This document shows positions 26,786-34,760 of a stretch of 52,542 nucleotides of DNA, piece by piece. Positions within the stretch are counted from its first letter, which is position 1, and each line of letters begins with the position of its first letter. Origin of the DNA: an uncultured Pirellulaceae bacterium (GTDB lineage: Bacteria > Planctomycetota > Planctomycetia > Pirellulales > Pirellulaceae); the NCBI GenBank assembly GCA_937967505.1, contig CALCJM010000043.1, positions 1 to 52,542 of the forward strand. The letters are read 5' to 3'. The translations under genes and the position numbers were made by a program. The notes below the pieces were generated by a model. It made no database searches. It saw only the letters and a program-made list of their open reading frames with translations, and had not been told where the DNA came from.

Positions 26786-26893
26786 CCCCAAGAACAGCAT
26801 GCTCACCTTTTGAAGTCTGTTGAGTTCTGGCAAAGTGAACCTTTTGATCGCATGGTTCGGAGCTTGGAACAGCTTCGGCATTTGCAACACTAA
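26786..26893 (+). pseudogene. RAYT transposase remnant, 3' part
   Basis: On the plus strand the frame reads EQHAHLLKSVEFWQSEPFDR and then MVRSLEQLRHLQH. This matches two separate parts of the intact RAYT at 28.4-29.1 kb: NHAHVLI, and GEFWQSEPFDHIVRSFEQ followed by FQYLQR. The stretch between the HxH motif and the FWQSEPF block is deleted, and the catalytic Tyr and C-terminus are missing. The right end (about 26893) is exactly where homology to the kinase on the other strand stops. Confidence 0.8.
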
Positions 26894-27653
26894 ATCCACG
26901 CGCATGAGCTGCCGCCAATCCCGCAGCAATCTGCGAAGCAATACGAAGCGACGGTTCGATTCCCAATGGCCCCTCGTTGTCAATGCGTTGTTGCAACGAT
27001 TCACCACCCAGATACGGCATTACCAAAAACGGCAACCCGTGTGCCATGTCGACTCGATAGATCGCAACAACATTGTCATGCAGCACCGTGGCGGTCGCTT
27101 GAGCCTCGCGCGCAAATCGTTTCCGCGCCGCACCGCTGGACGCCAATCGCGGAGCCATGGCTTTGATTGCGACAAACCGATTGAGCGAAGCCTCGAATCC
27201 TTTGAGCACGATTCCCATCCCGCCGTGCCCAATCACACCGACGATCTCATATCCCGCAAAGCGTCCTAACATCTTCGGATCGTCGGTTGGGTCGAGCCAG
27301 CCCTGAATCTCACGGGTGAGCATAGAAGACGGATTCGTTGCGAGTGTCGCTTCGGCTGATTCAACCGCTTCGCTCGCCAGTGCATCGCTAATCCTTTCGA
27401 ACTCGGTCGCTTTCGGATCATTCAACTGAAAGTTATCAACTTGAGTGACAGATCCGTCCAGCTCATCAGCCTGCAACATCGACTTCGTTTGTGACCAGAC
27501 CGCCGCCGGAGCTACAGCAGCCTCTAACTGCCGACTACACTTTTCGCACGTTGACAAATGTTTTTCAATGGCTTGCGATTGCGATCGACTGAGTCCGTTC
27601 TCCAAATACTTCTTAAGTTTCTCAGGATCGCAGGGCATGTTTTTATTCATCAT
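26894..27653 (-). pseudogene. Zinc-finger Ser/Thr kinase, truncated before catalytic loop
   Basis: The N-terminus holds an H-x3-C-x2-C zinc finger (H32, C36, C39: HLSTCEKC) like that of ZAS anti-sigma factors. A kinase domain begins GYEIVGVIGHGGMGIVLKGF (about 134-153) with the ATP lysine in VAIK (K164). Kinase sequence ends at LAAAHARG (residue 253), just before the expected HRDxKPxN loop. Beyond it the frame continues for 67 nonsense codons to 26691 through antisense RAYT sequence and a palindrome. So it has no HRD, DFG or activation segment and cannot phosphorylate. It overlaps the ECF sigma gene by ATGA, so the two were translationally coupled. Confidence 0.8.
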
Positions 27654-28264
27654 GATGCCTCCCCAGTGTTGTCGCCTTGTTTCATCGCTGCGGCTGCGGA
27701 CTGCAAACGCTTCATCACCCGCGCGCGTGCTCCGTAAACAGCACCCGCAGAGAGATTCAATTCGTCAGCAACGTCAGCAATCGAACGGCCCTCAATCGTC
27801 GTCCACCAAAACGCGTTCCAAGTTCTTGGTTCAACTTCGCGTTTGGCTTCGGCTGCTGCCAGTCGCAACTGACTTCGTGCGTGTTCCGATTGGATCAGTT
27901 CATCAATCGCATCTGTTGCCGATTCGACCGCGTTGCAAGCCAGCAAGAAATCGGTTCCGCCCACAGCTGCGTCTTTGGGGCCGCGCGTTACCAGATTGAT
28001 GATGGCGTTGCGAGTGACAATCGACAGCCAACTGCGAAAGCTGCCCCGTTGGGGATCTTTCTGCCAGCCACCAATAGCGCGGGAGACCGACATCAACACG
28101 CGCTGAGACAAATCTTCGGCATCGCTGTCTTGCAGGTCTTGCCGCCGTGCGATGCGATAGATCACCGGTCGATAAATCGAGACGAACTTTCGCCAGCTGG
28201 CGTCATCGTCTCGATCACGAACGCGCAGTAGCAAACTTTCACGAGTCTCCGGCGTTTGATTCAT
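27650..28264 (-). CDS. ECF sigma factor (planctomycete kinase-linked type), module A
   Basis: A 204-residue sigma-70-family ECF factor. Region 2 covers about 20-90: WRKFVSIYRPVIYRIARRQ, LQDSDAEDLSQRVLMSVSRA and FRSWLSIVTRNAIINLV. Region 4 covers about 140-195, with the helix-turn-helix RSIADVADELNLSAGAVYGA. It directs RNA polymerase to its own regulon. The stop codon overlaps the start of the zinc-finger kinase gene, the arrangement reported for ECF-STK groups in Planctomycetes, where the kinase protein probably controls the sigma factor. With the kinase cut, this sigma factor may be unregulated or unused. Confidence 0.9.
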   Translation of the reverse strand: MNQTPETRESLLLRVRDRDDDASWRKFVSIYRPVIYRIARRQDLQDSDAEDLSQRVLMSVSRAIGGWQKDPQRGSFRSWLSIVTRNAIINLVTRGPKDAAVGGTDFLLACNAVESATDAIDELIQSEHARSQLRLAAAEAKREVEPRTWNAFWWTTIEGRSIADVADELNLSAGAVYGARARVMKRLQSAAAAMKQGDNTGEAS

Positions 28265-28373
28265 GTAGAATTTTCTCCCATACAGAGCTTTACCCAGCTG
28301 GGGAGCTGAATCTTACACGGTCGTACGAATTTTCGTAAGAAAGTCGAGTTTTGTTTAAGAAGGAGAGAGCGAG

Positions 28374-28422
28374 TTCACGACTCGGAGAGTCGTGTTACGT
28401 AACTCGACTCTCCGAGTCGTGA
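28374..28422. repeat. BIME-like palindrome, copy 3
   Basis: A near-perfect palindrome identical in core to copy 5: ACGACTCGGAGAGTCG, centre GTTACGTAAC, then CGACTCTCCGAGTCGT. It ends one base before the stop codon of the RAYT gene and forms the left boundary of the RAYT unit. Confidence 0.92.
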
Positions 28423-28423
28423 C

Positions 28424-29104
28424 CTACGCATCACACTTCCAAAACAGCGATTCCCCCATTCGCAAATTCGCTTTCGTGGGGTTGTCGGAAATGTATCTCT
28501 GCAAATACTGAAATTGTTCAAAGCTCCGAACGATGTGGTCAAACGGCTCGCTTTGCCAAAATTCGCCGGACTTCCCCAGTTTCCGATTGATACTGCGCCC
28601 CGTAAATCGCATGATCGAGGTAAATTGTTTTCGCAGTTCGAATCCTGTACGCATTTGGATCAAAACGTGAGCATGATTGGGCATCACAATGAACCGTTCC
28701 AATTCATACCGCACACCGTTGAAGTGGAGCAGTGACTTGGCAACTTCGGCTGCCAACGCGGGATCACGCAAAGGACACGTTCCGTGGCAGTCATCCAAAT
28801 GGCCGTGCCAACGCTGTCGTTTAAATCGCTTGAGTTCTTGTTTTAGTTGGCGTTCGACCGTCGGGTCGCAAAGAATGTCCTCGATGGTTCGATTTCCTAG
28901 TTGATGAGCAACAAGCCACGATTCAATTTCGTCGTGCCATTTTCTGACGACTTCTTTTGGCATCGAGTCCGCCAATCGCATCGTAACAAAGGTCAATGAT
29001 CCTGTTTGATCACGATGCGGCAAATTGCGAGATGACTCCAATACTTCTATATCTGGGTCATAGAAATTCCAGTCGATGCCCATCGTTGTGCCTTTCACTT
29101 TCAA
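28424..29104 (-). CDS. REP-associated tyrosine transposase (RAYT)
   Basis: A Y1-transposase-superfamily single-strand nuclease that recognises and moves REP hairpins. The longest frame has 226 residues; an alternative start at 29083 (MGIDWNFYD) gives 219. The HUH motif is in VMPNHAHVLIQ (H144, H146). The catalytic tyrosine is probably Y204 in LQRYISDNP, the usual RAYT context, and GEFWQSEPFDHIVRS is a conserved RAYT block. A Cys/His stretch DDCHGTCPLRDP near 104-115 is seen before the HUH. Flanked on both sides at 1-12 bp by the palindromes it presumably acts on, so it forms a complete REP-RAYT-REP unit. Appears intact. Confidence 0.92.
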   Translation of the reverse strand: MKVKGTTMGIDWNFYDPDIEVLESSRNLPHRDQTGSLTFVTMRLADSMPKEVVRKWHDEIESWLVAHQLGNRTIEDILCDPTVERQLKQELKRFKRQRWHGHLDDCHGTCPLRDPALAAEVAKSLLHFNGVRYELERFIVMPNHAHVLIQMRTGFELRKQFTSIMRFTGRSINRKLGKSGEFWQSEPFDHIVRSFEQFQYLQRYISDNPTKANLRMGESLFWKCDA

Positions 29105-29115
29105 TCATTGGGGGA

Positions 29116-29161
29116 CACGACTCGGAGAGTCGAGCCACGTAACTCGACTCTCCGAGTCGTG
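29116..29161. repeat. BIME-like palindrome, copy 4
   Basis: A 46-bp palindrome with arms CACGACTCGGAGAGTCG and CGACTCTCCGAGTCGTG, and a changed centre AGCCACGTAACT. It is 12 bp upstream of the longest RAYT start and forms the right boundary of the RAYT unit. Confidence 0.9.
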
Positions 29162-29194
29162 AATCAGCCACACATCGCACGTATAACATATATC

Positions 29195-29286
29195 ATAAAC
29201 TTTCCGATTTCTCTGTAAGAACCCGTCGGCAACTGGATGAAACAGAAGTAGAGCAAAACACATGGCAAATTTTCCTTAAACCATGC
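29195..29286 (+). repeat. Duplicated leader and first codons of ECF sigma gene (decayed)
   Basis: This stretch matches 29685-29775, the leader and start of the module B sigma gene. Shared pieces include AACTTTCC, TGTAAGAACCC, CTGGATGA and ATGGCAAATTTTCCT. In this copy the fifth codon is followed at once by TAA where the real gene has GAA, so nothing long is translated. Each copy sits just after a BIME palindrome, so the duplicated block is palindrome plus leader plus gene start. Confidence 0.7.
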
Positions 29287-29489
29287 GTGAACCACGCGGT
29301 TTTCTTGTAAAGTTTGTTGAGTATCTTGGTATCAAGATGGAAGACGATTGGAGCGAGTCGCCACCGGAAGCCAATCTGCAAGACGCGCTAGACGTGCGTT
29401 ACACCGATGACAGTTTTCGCCATTTTTACCTTCGTGAACTTGAAGCAAGGTGGAGAATCCTTTCAACGGAACGAGAGTCCAATGACTAA
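29283..29489 (+). CDS. Small hypothetical ORF, doubtful
   Basis: Sixty-eight codons starting MREPRGFLVKFVEYLG. No family recognised. The start lies inside the decayed duplicate of the sigma-gene leader and there is no clear RBS. It may be a remnant or chance. Confidence 0.2.
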   Translation: MREPRGFLVKFVEYLGIKMEDDWSESPPEANLQDALDVRYTDDSFRHFYLRELEARWRILSTERESND

Positions 29490-29618
29490 GGCCGAACCCA
29501 TCGTCAAGCCAATTCGCGAAGCGCAGCGATGAAGCTGACCGACGTTGGCTAAATCAGTTGCCGCAAATGATTTGTCAGCAAACGACCTGAAAGTAATATT
29601 CGATGACGCTACGCTTGT

Positions 29619-29666
29619 TCACGACTCGGAGAGTCGTGTTACGTAACTCGACTCTCCGAGTCGTGA
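29619..29666. repeat. BIME-like palindrome, copy 5
   Basis: Same core as copies 1 and 3 with the perfect centre GTTACGTAAC and both arms intact. It lies 91 bp upstream of the ECF sigma start codon, close to where a promoter would be. Confidence 0.92.
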
Positions 29667-29757
29667 GTCGCACGTATAGAAAATATCTCTAACTTTCCAA
29701 TTTTTGTTTGTAAGAACCCATTTGCTACTGGATGATACAAGAGGAGACCGAGAAAAC

Positions 29758-30366
29758 ATGGCAAATTTTCCTGAAACCAACCACAGCCTTGTCGCGCGGA
29801 TCAAAGACCTTGGCGATGGGGCTTCGTGGATTGAGTTCATGGGGATCTACCAACCCGTCGTGTATCGGATGGCGAAGCGACGTGGGTTACAAGATGCTGA
29901 CGCACAAGATGTGATGCAGCAAGTCTTCATTTCGGTCGCCGGAGCAATTGACCGCTGGCAACCGGATGAGAAACGCCCCCCCTTTCGAGCTTGGCTGACC
30001 ACCATTGCGGGCAACGCGATTACCAAAGCGTTGACGCGCCGACCGCGCGACCGGGCATCGGGTTCGACTTCGGTGTTCGAGCTAATAAATGCTCAACCGG
30101 AGTCCGATGCCCATTCGCAAGCGGCGCTGGAAATGCAAATGGAACTGAAAAAAGAAACGTTCCGCTGGGCGGCTCAGAAAGTGCGAGGAGACTTTTCGCA
30201 ATCGACGTGGGATGCCTTCTGGAGCACTTCCGTTTTGAACGAGTCGGTTGCAGCGGTTGCTGAATCGACCAACCTCAAAGCTGGAGCAATCTACGTCGCG
30301 CGGCATCGAGTGCTGGCGCGGCTCAAAGAAGAAGTTGCTGGAATCTCGCAACAGTGGGAACTATGA
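29758..30366 (+). CDS. ECF sigma factor (planctomycete kinase-linked type), module B
   Basis: A 202-residue ECF sigma factor clearly paralogous to module A: WIEFMGIYQPVVYRMAKRRG, LQDADAQDVMQQVFISVAGA and FRAWLTTIAGNAITKAL in region 2, then ESVAAVAESTNLKAGAIYVA in region 4. It starts at MANFPETN, preceded by a GAGGAGA ribosome site; the longer frame upstream is not needed. Its TGA overlaps the kinase ATG (ATGA), so sigma and zinc-finger kinase are coupled. The two modules are oriented away from each other around the RAYT unit. Confidence 0.9.
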   Translation: MANFPETNHSLVARIKDLGDGASWIEFMGIYQPVVYRMAKRRGLQDADAQDVMQQVFISVAGAIDRWQPDEKRPPFRAWLTTIAGNAITKALTRRPRDRASGSTSVFELINAQPESDAHSQAALEMQMELKKETFRWAAQKVRGDFSQSTWDAFWSTSVLNESVAAVAESTNLKAGAIYVARHRVLARLKEEVAGISQQWEL

Positions 30367-31823
30367 ATCAGGAAATCGACATGAACCAATCTCAATCCTG
30401 TTTGACCGATGAAATCCTGCTCAAGCTCGAACGAAACGAGCTTTCCCGCCAGCAAGTCGATGATATCGAAACACATTTGACAACTTGCACCAAATGCCAA
30501 AACGCTCTCGATTCAACCGACTCAAATCCGCATCCGCAGTGGCGATCGGAAATCTGTCCGGTGTTGCGAGAAACGTTTGATGTCGATCCCATGGCGACTC
30601 GCGCCGACGAAGAAGCCAATCACGAAACATTTCTGCGTTTGCTTGGCCCTTCGGATGATCCGAAAATGCTGGGGCGCGTTGGTGGATATGAAGTCGTCGG
30701 TGTGATTGGGCAAGGCGGCATGGGCGTCGTGTTCAAGGCTTTCGAAACGGCTCTGAATCGTTTTGTCGCGATCAAGATGTTGTTGCCTCATCTGACTGCC
30801 AACGGAGCGGCGCGAAAACGGTTCTTGCGCGAGGCTCAGGCTGCGGCGGCAGTTGTTGACGATCACGTGCTGCCAATTTTTGGCGTCGACGAATGGCAGG
30901 GCACGCCATACCTCGTGATGCAATATTCGCGCGGAACGACTTTGCAAAAGCGCATCCATCTGCAAGGGCCATTGTCACTGAAAGAAACGCTGCGAATCGG
31001 ATTGCAAACAGCGCGCGGTTTGGCGGCGGCTCACGCTCAAGGTCTCGTCCACCGCGACGTGAAGCCCGCGAATATTTTGCTTGACGGAAGCGTTGAACGC
31101 GCCGTGTTGATGGATTTTGGGTTGGCCCGAGCCGTTGATGATGCAAGTGTGACGCGCACAGGAATCATCAGCGGAACGCCAATGTTCATGTCGCCCGAAC
31201 AAGTTCGCGCCGATTCAGTCGATGCGCGGAGTGATCTATTTAGCCTTGGCAGTACCCTGTACGCGATGTGTGCCGGCTGGCCACCGTTTCGTTCTCTATC
31301 CCGTAGCGAGTCGGCTTACGGTGTGATGCACCGAATCACACACGAGGAGCCAACGCCGATCTGTGAAGTCAACTCAGACACGCCGGCTTGGCTGGGACTG
31401 CTGATCGAACGTTTGATGTCAAAGAATCCAGAAGATCGTTGCGCGTCGGCCAGTGACGTCGCCGATTTACTGGAGGGCTGTTTGGCTCACGTGCAACAGC
31501 CAACGCAAACGAAATTGCCAGATGCTGTGGAACCAATGGCGCGGTCGGGTGGTGGTTCCAGTTGGAAGAAGTGGCTGACGGTTGCAGCCGGTGGTTTCTT
31601 CTTTGTCTTCGCGGGAATTCTGTTGGTGCTGGAAATGAACAAGGGAAAGCTGATTATCGAATGCTCCGCGGATGACGTTCCGATTCGGGTCATGCAGGGC
31701 GAAAACGTTGTGGAAAAAATGACCGTGACCAAAGCGGGAGCAGAGTCGCCGCTGGGAAATACGTCGTGGAAGTCGACGGCGATCACGAAGGTTTTGTTGT
31801 CGAAAATAACTCGGTCGCGTTGA
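30363..31823 (+). CDS. Zinc-finger transmembrane Ser/Thr kinase, module B (frame broken at 3' end)
   Basis: A 486-residue product. The zinc finger HLTTCTKC has ligands H38, C42 and C45. The kinase domain of about 109-370 has G-loop GQGGMG (116-121), K138, catalytic HRDVKPAN (230-237), DFG (251-253) and GTPMFMSPEQ, so the catalytic core is complete. One membrane helix (about 404-424) then leads to an external segment. After about residue 459 (VTKAG) the frame turns to nonsense and stops; the natural continuation RVAAGKYVVEVDGDHEGF is in the -1 frame. The gene was one protein of about 1465 residues with the next entry. As it stands, a membrane kinase without its outside domain. Confidence 0.85.
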   Translation: MNQEIDMNQSQSCLTDEILLKLERNELSRQQVDDIETHLTTCTKCQNALDSTDSNPHPQWRSEICPVLRETFDVDPMATRADEEANHETFLRLLGPSDDPKMLGRVGGYEVVGVIGQGGMGVVFKAFETALNRFVAIKMLLPHLTANGAARKRFLREAQAAAAVVDDHVLPIFGVDEWQGTPYLVMQYSRGTTLQKRIHLQGPLSLKETLRIGLQTARGLAAAHAQGLVHRDVKPANILLDGSVERAVLMDFGLARAVDDASVTRTGIISGTPMFMSPEQVRADSVDARSDLFSLGSTLYAMCAGWPPFRSLSRSESAYGVMHRITHEEPTPICEVNSDTPAWLGLLIERLMSKNPEDRCASASDVADLLEGCLAHVQQPTQTKLPDAVEPMARSGGGSSWKKWLTVAAGGFFFVFAGILLVLEMNKGKLIIECSADDVPIRVMQGENVVEKMTVTKAGAESPLGNTSWKSTAITKVLLSKITRSR

Positions 31824-34759
31824 GTCGAGGTGGATCTGAATCGGTGAAAATTCAATTGAAAGAGGCGGAATCGGAAGATGTCAGGCAGGCGATTCCCGTG
31901 AGCGATACCGGGATCGTCATGGCCACACCGAGAGGGATTTTGGAAGAGGCGAAGGAGGAACCGCCAATCGTAGACGGCCGATGGTCTGGATTTAACGACG
32001 TCGATCAAGAAACGTGGACTCCGTCCATCTACGATCAATGGCGAATCGTCGACAAGCGTTCACCCGAGCATCCGGAGCCTCGTGAACTACCGAACGCAGA
32101 TGCCTATCTCAGACTGCGGGAAAATGGAGATTTCGCTTTGCGTGGGTTAGATGGCAAAGTATTACGAGGGAAGTTTCGACTCGACCAAACAGGTTCCCCT
32201 TGGAAACTCGATCTGACAGTCAATCGGTCGCAGGGCGGAGAGCGAAGAAAAATGGTCAAGGCGATTTGCCAAATAGACGGCGATGGTAAACTTAGTCTGT
32301 GCTATTCCAGAGACGAAGAGAATGAGCGTCCGACTTCATTCGATCCAAAAAACACGAACCATCTTTGCTACTCGATGGTGCGAGACCTGCGTCCGTCAGT
32401 TCATTCTTGGCCAAACGCTCCAACTTCGCCTCCTCAACTAACCACAGTCGAGGAAGCGGAAGCCCGAGTTCGCGAGCTGATTCAACAACACAAAGCAATA
32501 GTGAACGCCGAGTTTGAGTACACGGTTTGGAGTGGCGATGACAACGGAAACACGCTGCCGAATCGGTATCATGTTTGGCTCAACAGCCAGAACGGTCGCC
32601 GAGACCATGACGAAGCAACCGAAATCCAAACGGAGGAGTATTCCTTCTATCGCGACGCAAATGAAAACCGATTTGGCAAAGGCCAGCAAAAGTTCACTCG
32701 CAATACGATTCCAACTCTCGAGCGGATGGTCGGGCTCTATCTTCCTGATGCTGTTGTCTCCACCTACGACCTTCAACATCATCTACTGCCTGAGAATCGC
32801 AAGAACATCACCGTAGAGTTGGGAAAGATGGACGGACAGCCCGTCACGATTGTCAAGTTTGATCGTGAGCTCCCGCACGCAGACAAAGGCTGGACTCAAT
32901 ACGTTCTGTCGCCAGCTCAAGGCAACTGCCCAATCGCTATTACACACAACCACTCATTCCAGTCAGGCGAAAAGCCATCTTACTCCGATTCGACACAAGT
33001 GAGTTGGCGGAAGTGCGGCGAAACCTGGTTTCCTAAAACGATCCGGAATCGACTCCACAGCGCAGTTGACGCACGAGATGAACGCGCCGAAATCCAAATC
33101 GAACGGGCTCGGTTTAACGCAGACCCATTTCCCGATGTGTTTGATCCGAAGAAGCTTTCTCATTCCAGCCGACCGAGAGATCGGTTCAACGTACCAATTG
33201 CTGCGGCCGTCTTTGAGCCGAACGGCGGCAATTTATTCGCGGGAAGTGAAGCGCAGGAGCCTCCCCAAGAAGTCTTCGAACGATGCAATCGAATGGAAGA
33301 GCACGAGGACTGGGAAGGCATGTTGCAATGCATGACAGACGATTGTCGAGATGAGATGGTCTACGAGCTGCTGTTCGGTGTTAGTTTGCTGCAGGATTTC
33401 CCATCAACCGTCAAACGTGGACATGCAGCCGAGACAAACATGTTTCGGGCAAAGCGATTCATGAGGGATCTCAAGAAAAAGTTTCCTTCAATCGCCCTGA
33501 TGTCAGAGAAGCCTACCCCGGAACTCGCGCAAGCCTTCGAATCAATCGTTAAGCGAATGACCAGTGTCATCCCAGAGGAGAGACGGCAAGCGAAAATTGA
33601 GACGATTCGAAAAACGGTAGGGGCAGACAGCGCGAAGTTCTTTGCTGCTCTTTCCGGATTCATGCGTGGCCTGAAAGATGAGGCTGCGGAGTTTTCTGGA
33701 GGTTCAAAATTGGTCGATGTCGACATACAGGGCGACAAAGCATTCGCTATTATCATCGATGCCGAATCCGACGAGCGAACACCGATCACGTTTCGCAAAG
33801 TCGATGGTCAATGGAAACTGGACAAACTGGTTTCTGACAGTGCGTTCGATCATATGATGAATATGAACCAAAAAGTAGAAGACATCAACGCGATGCTGCA
33901 CGCGTCGGGTGAGGCCGAAACAAAAGAGTACTTCCTTGAACTTTCGCAGATTCCGCAAGAAGAACAATCAATAGAATCCGCTTTCCGAAAACACCTCGAA
34001 CGTAAAACGGTTTCTTTGTTCCCAGACATCAACGAAACATCACCCGTAATCGTGCTGTCTGAACATTCTTCAAACGGTCAAGCAATGGATTCAAAAGACA
34101 ACCGAATGAAGCTTGCCATTTTCTCCGACGGTCACCTTATCACCACGTCGCAGAATCGTGTTTTCAGTGACCAGCTTCCCAAGGAGAAAGTCGATGCGCT
34201 GTTTGAATTGATGAAGCAACAAAAGTTCGATCAATACAAGGAGAATCCCGCCGACTTAAAAATGTCAATGTCGGAATTACTCCGATCCAAACCGCTTCCG
34301 CTAGCACTGAAAGTCATGATGCCGGCAGCTGCAGAGTATCGCGAGTCGATAGAAATCTCGTCCACCGGGCAGCCAATACTAGTGATCGCTCCAGTCAAGA
34401 ACAAGAACATTGCTTACCCGTCGATCAAGTCCGGCAAAGAGCGCGCGTTTGCGATCGTCCGCGACCGATTGCTTGAACATTCAAACGTGGCGATCGCGGG
34501 TGGGGAAGAAGCGGTGTACGCTTACCGTTTTATTGCCAATGAGCAATTGAAGAAAGAACACCCGGCCACCAAACCGTTTGACGAAAACGATTCTTTGGCT
34601 GCGTTTTTGGTCAAAGACGAAAATGGTGACTGGCAAAAACGTATCGAGTATATTCAGCATAAACGCGGCGAGACAAGCGTCCGCACCGCCGTCTCCATCA
34701 ACCACCGACCTGACACCCAACCAACCATCGAAAAGATCTTCCGTCGCGGCGATGAGTAG
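31742..34759 (+). CDS. C-terminal extracytoplasmic part of module B kinase (separated by frameshift)
   Basis: A frame open from 31742 with no good start of its own; a GTG at 31766 is the first possible one (997 codons). Its beginning VAAGKYVVEVDGDHEGFVV is the usual sequence just outside the membrane helix of planctomycete kinases. Residues about 50-200 resemble the TIGR03067 domain (GKFRLDQTGSPWKLDLTVN, then DGDGKLSLCYS and ERPTSF). Later parts hold an NTF2-like ending (FRKVDGQWKLDKLV), also found in the HEAT-like protein at 24.3-26.6 kb, and an unrecognised C-terminus. Probably the sensor part of the kinase; unlikely to be made alone. Confidence 0.7.
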   Translation, partial: RVAAGKYVVEVDGDHEGFVVENNSVALSRGGSESVKIQLKEAESEDVRQAIPVSDTGIVMATPRGILEEAKEEPPIVDGRWSGFNDVDQETWTPSIYDQWRIVDKRSPEHPEPRELPNADAYLRLRENGDFALRGLDGKVLRGKFRLDQTGSPWKLDLTVNRSQGGERRKMVKAICQIDGDGKLSLCYSRDEENERPTSFDPKNTNHLCYSMVRDLRPSVHSWPNAPTSPPQLTTVEEAEARVRELIQQHKAIVNAEFEYTVWSGDDNGNTLPNRYHVWLNSQNGRRDHDEATEIQTEEYSFYRDANENRFGKGQQKFTRNTIPTLERMVGLYLPDAVVSTYDLQHHLLPENRKNITVELGKMDGQPVTIVKFDRELPHADKGWTQYVLSPAQGNCPIAITHNHSFQSGEKPSYSDSTQVSWRKCGETWFPKTIRNRLHSAVDARDERAEIQIERARFNADPFPDVFDPKKLSHSSRPRDRFNVPIAAAVFEPNGGNLFAGSEAQEPPQEVFERCNRMEEHEDWEGMLQCMTDDCRDEMVYELLFGVSLLQDFPSTVKRGHAAETNMFRAKRFMRDLKKKFPSIALMSEKPTPELAQAFESIVKRMTSVIPEERRQAKIETIRKTVGADSAKFFAALSGFMRGLKDEAAEFSGGSKLVDVDIQGDKAFAIIIDAESDERTPITFRKVDGQWKLDKLVSDSAFDHMMNMNQKVEDINAMLHASGEAETKEYFLELSQIPQEEQSIESAFRKHLERKTVSLFPDINETSPVIVLSEHSSNGQAMDSKDNRMKLAIFSDGHLITTSQNRVFSDQLPKEKVDALFELMKQQKFDQYKENPADLKMSMSELLRSKPLPLALKVMMPAAAEYRESIEISSTGQPILVIAPVKNKNIAYPSIKSGKERAFAIVRDRLLEHSNVAIAGGEEAVYAYRFIANEQLKKEHPATKPFDENDSLAAFLVKDENGDWQKRIEYIQHKRGETSVRTAVSINHRPDTQPTIEKIFRRGDE

Positions 34760-34760
34760 C

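Larger units (their letters stand above)
29105..29757. other. Gap holding two palindromes and a duplicated sigma-gene leader
   Basis: Between the RAYT gene and ECF module B. It contains BIME copies 4 and 5, each followed by a related about 120-bp leader: the first ends in a dead start (ATG then stop after five codons), the second in the real sigma gene. A 68-codon frame at 29283-29489 begins inside the dead copy and may be chance. Confidence 0.7.

Noticed and set aside
24213..29666. CRISPR array made of the palindromic repeats
   Set aside because: Spacing ranges from about 0.5 to 5 kb with genes between, and the units are double hairpins next to a RAYT gene; there are no cas genes.
31710..31725. 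Programmed -1 frameshifting at the A6 run in the kinase gene
   Set aside because: The zero frame stays family-like for about eight codons after the run, so the shift must be nearer 31740, and the run is not a proper X-XXY-YYZ heptamer.
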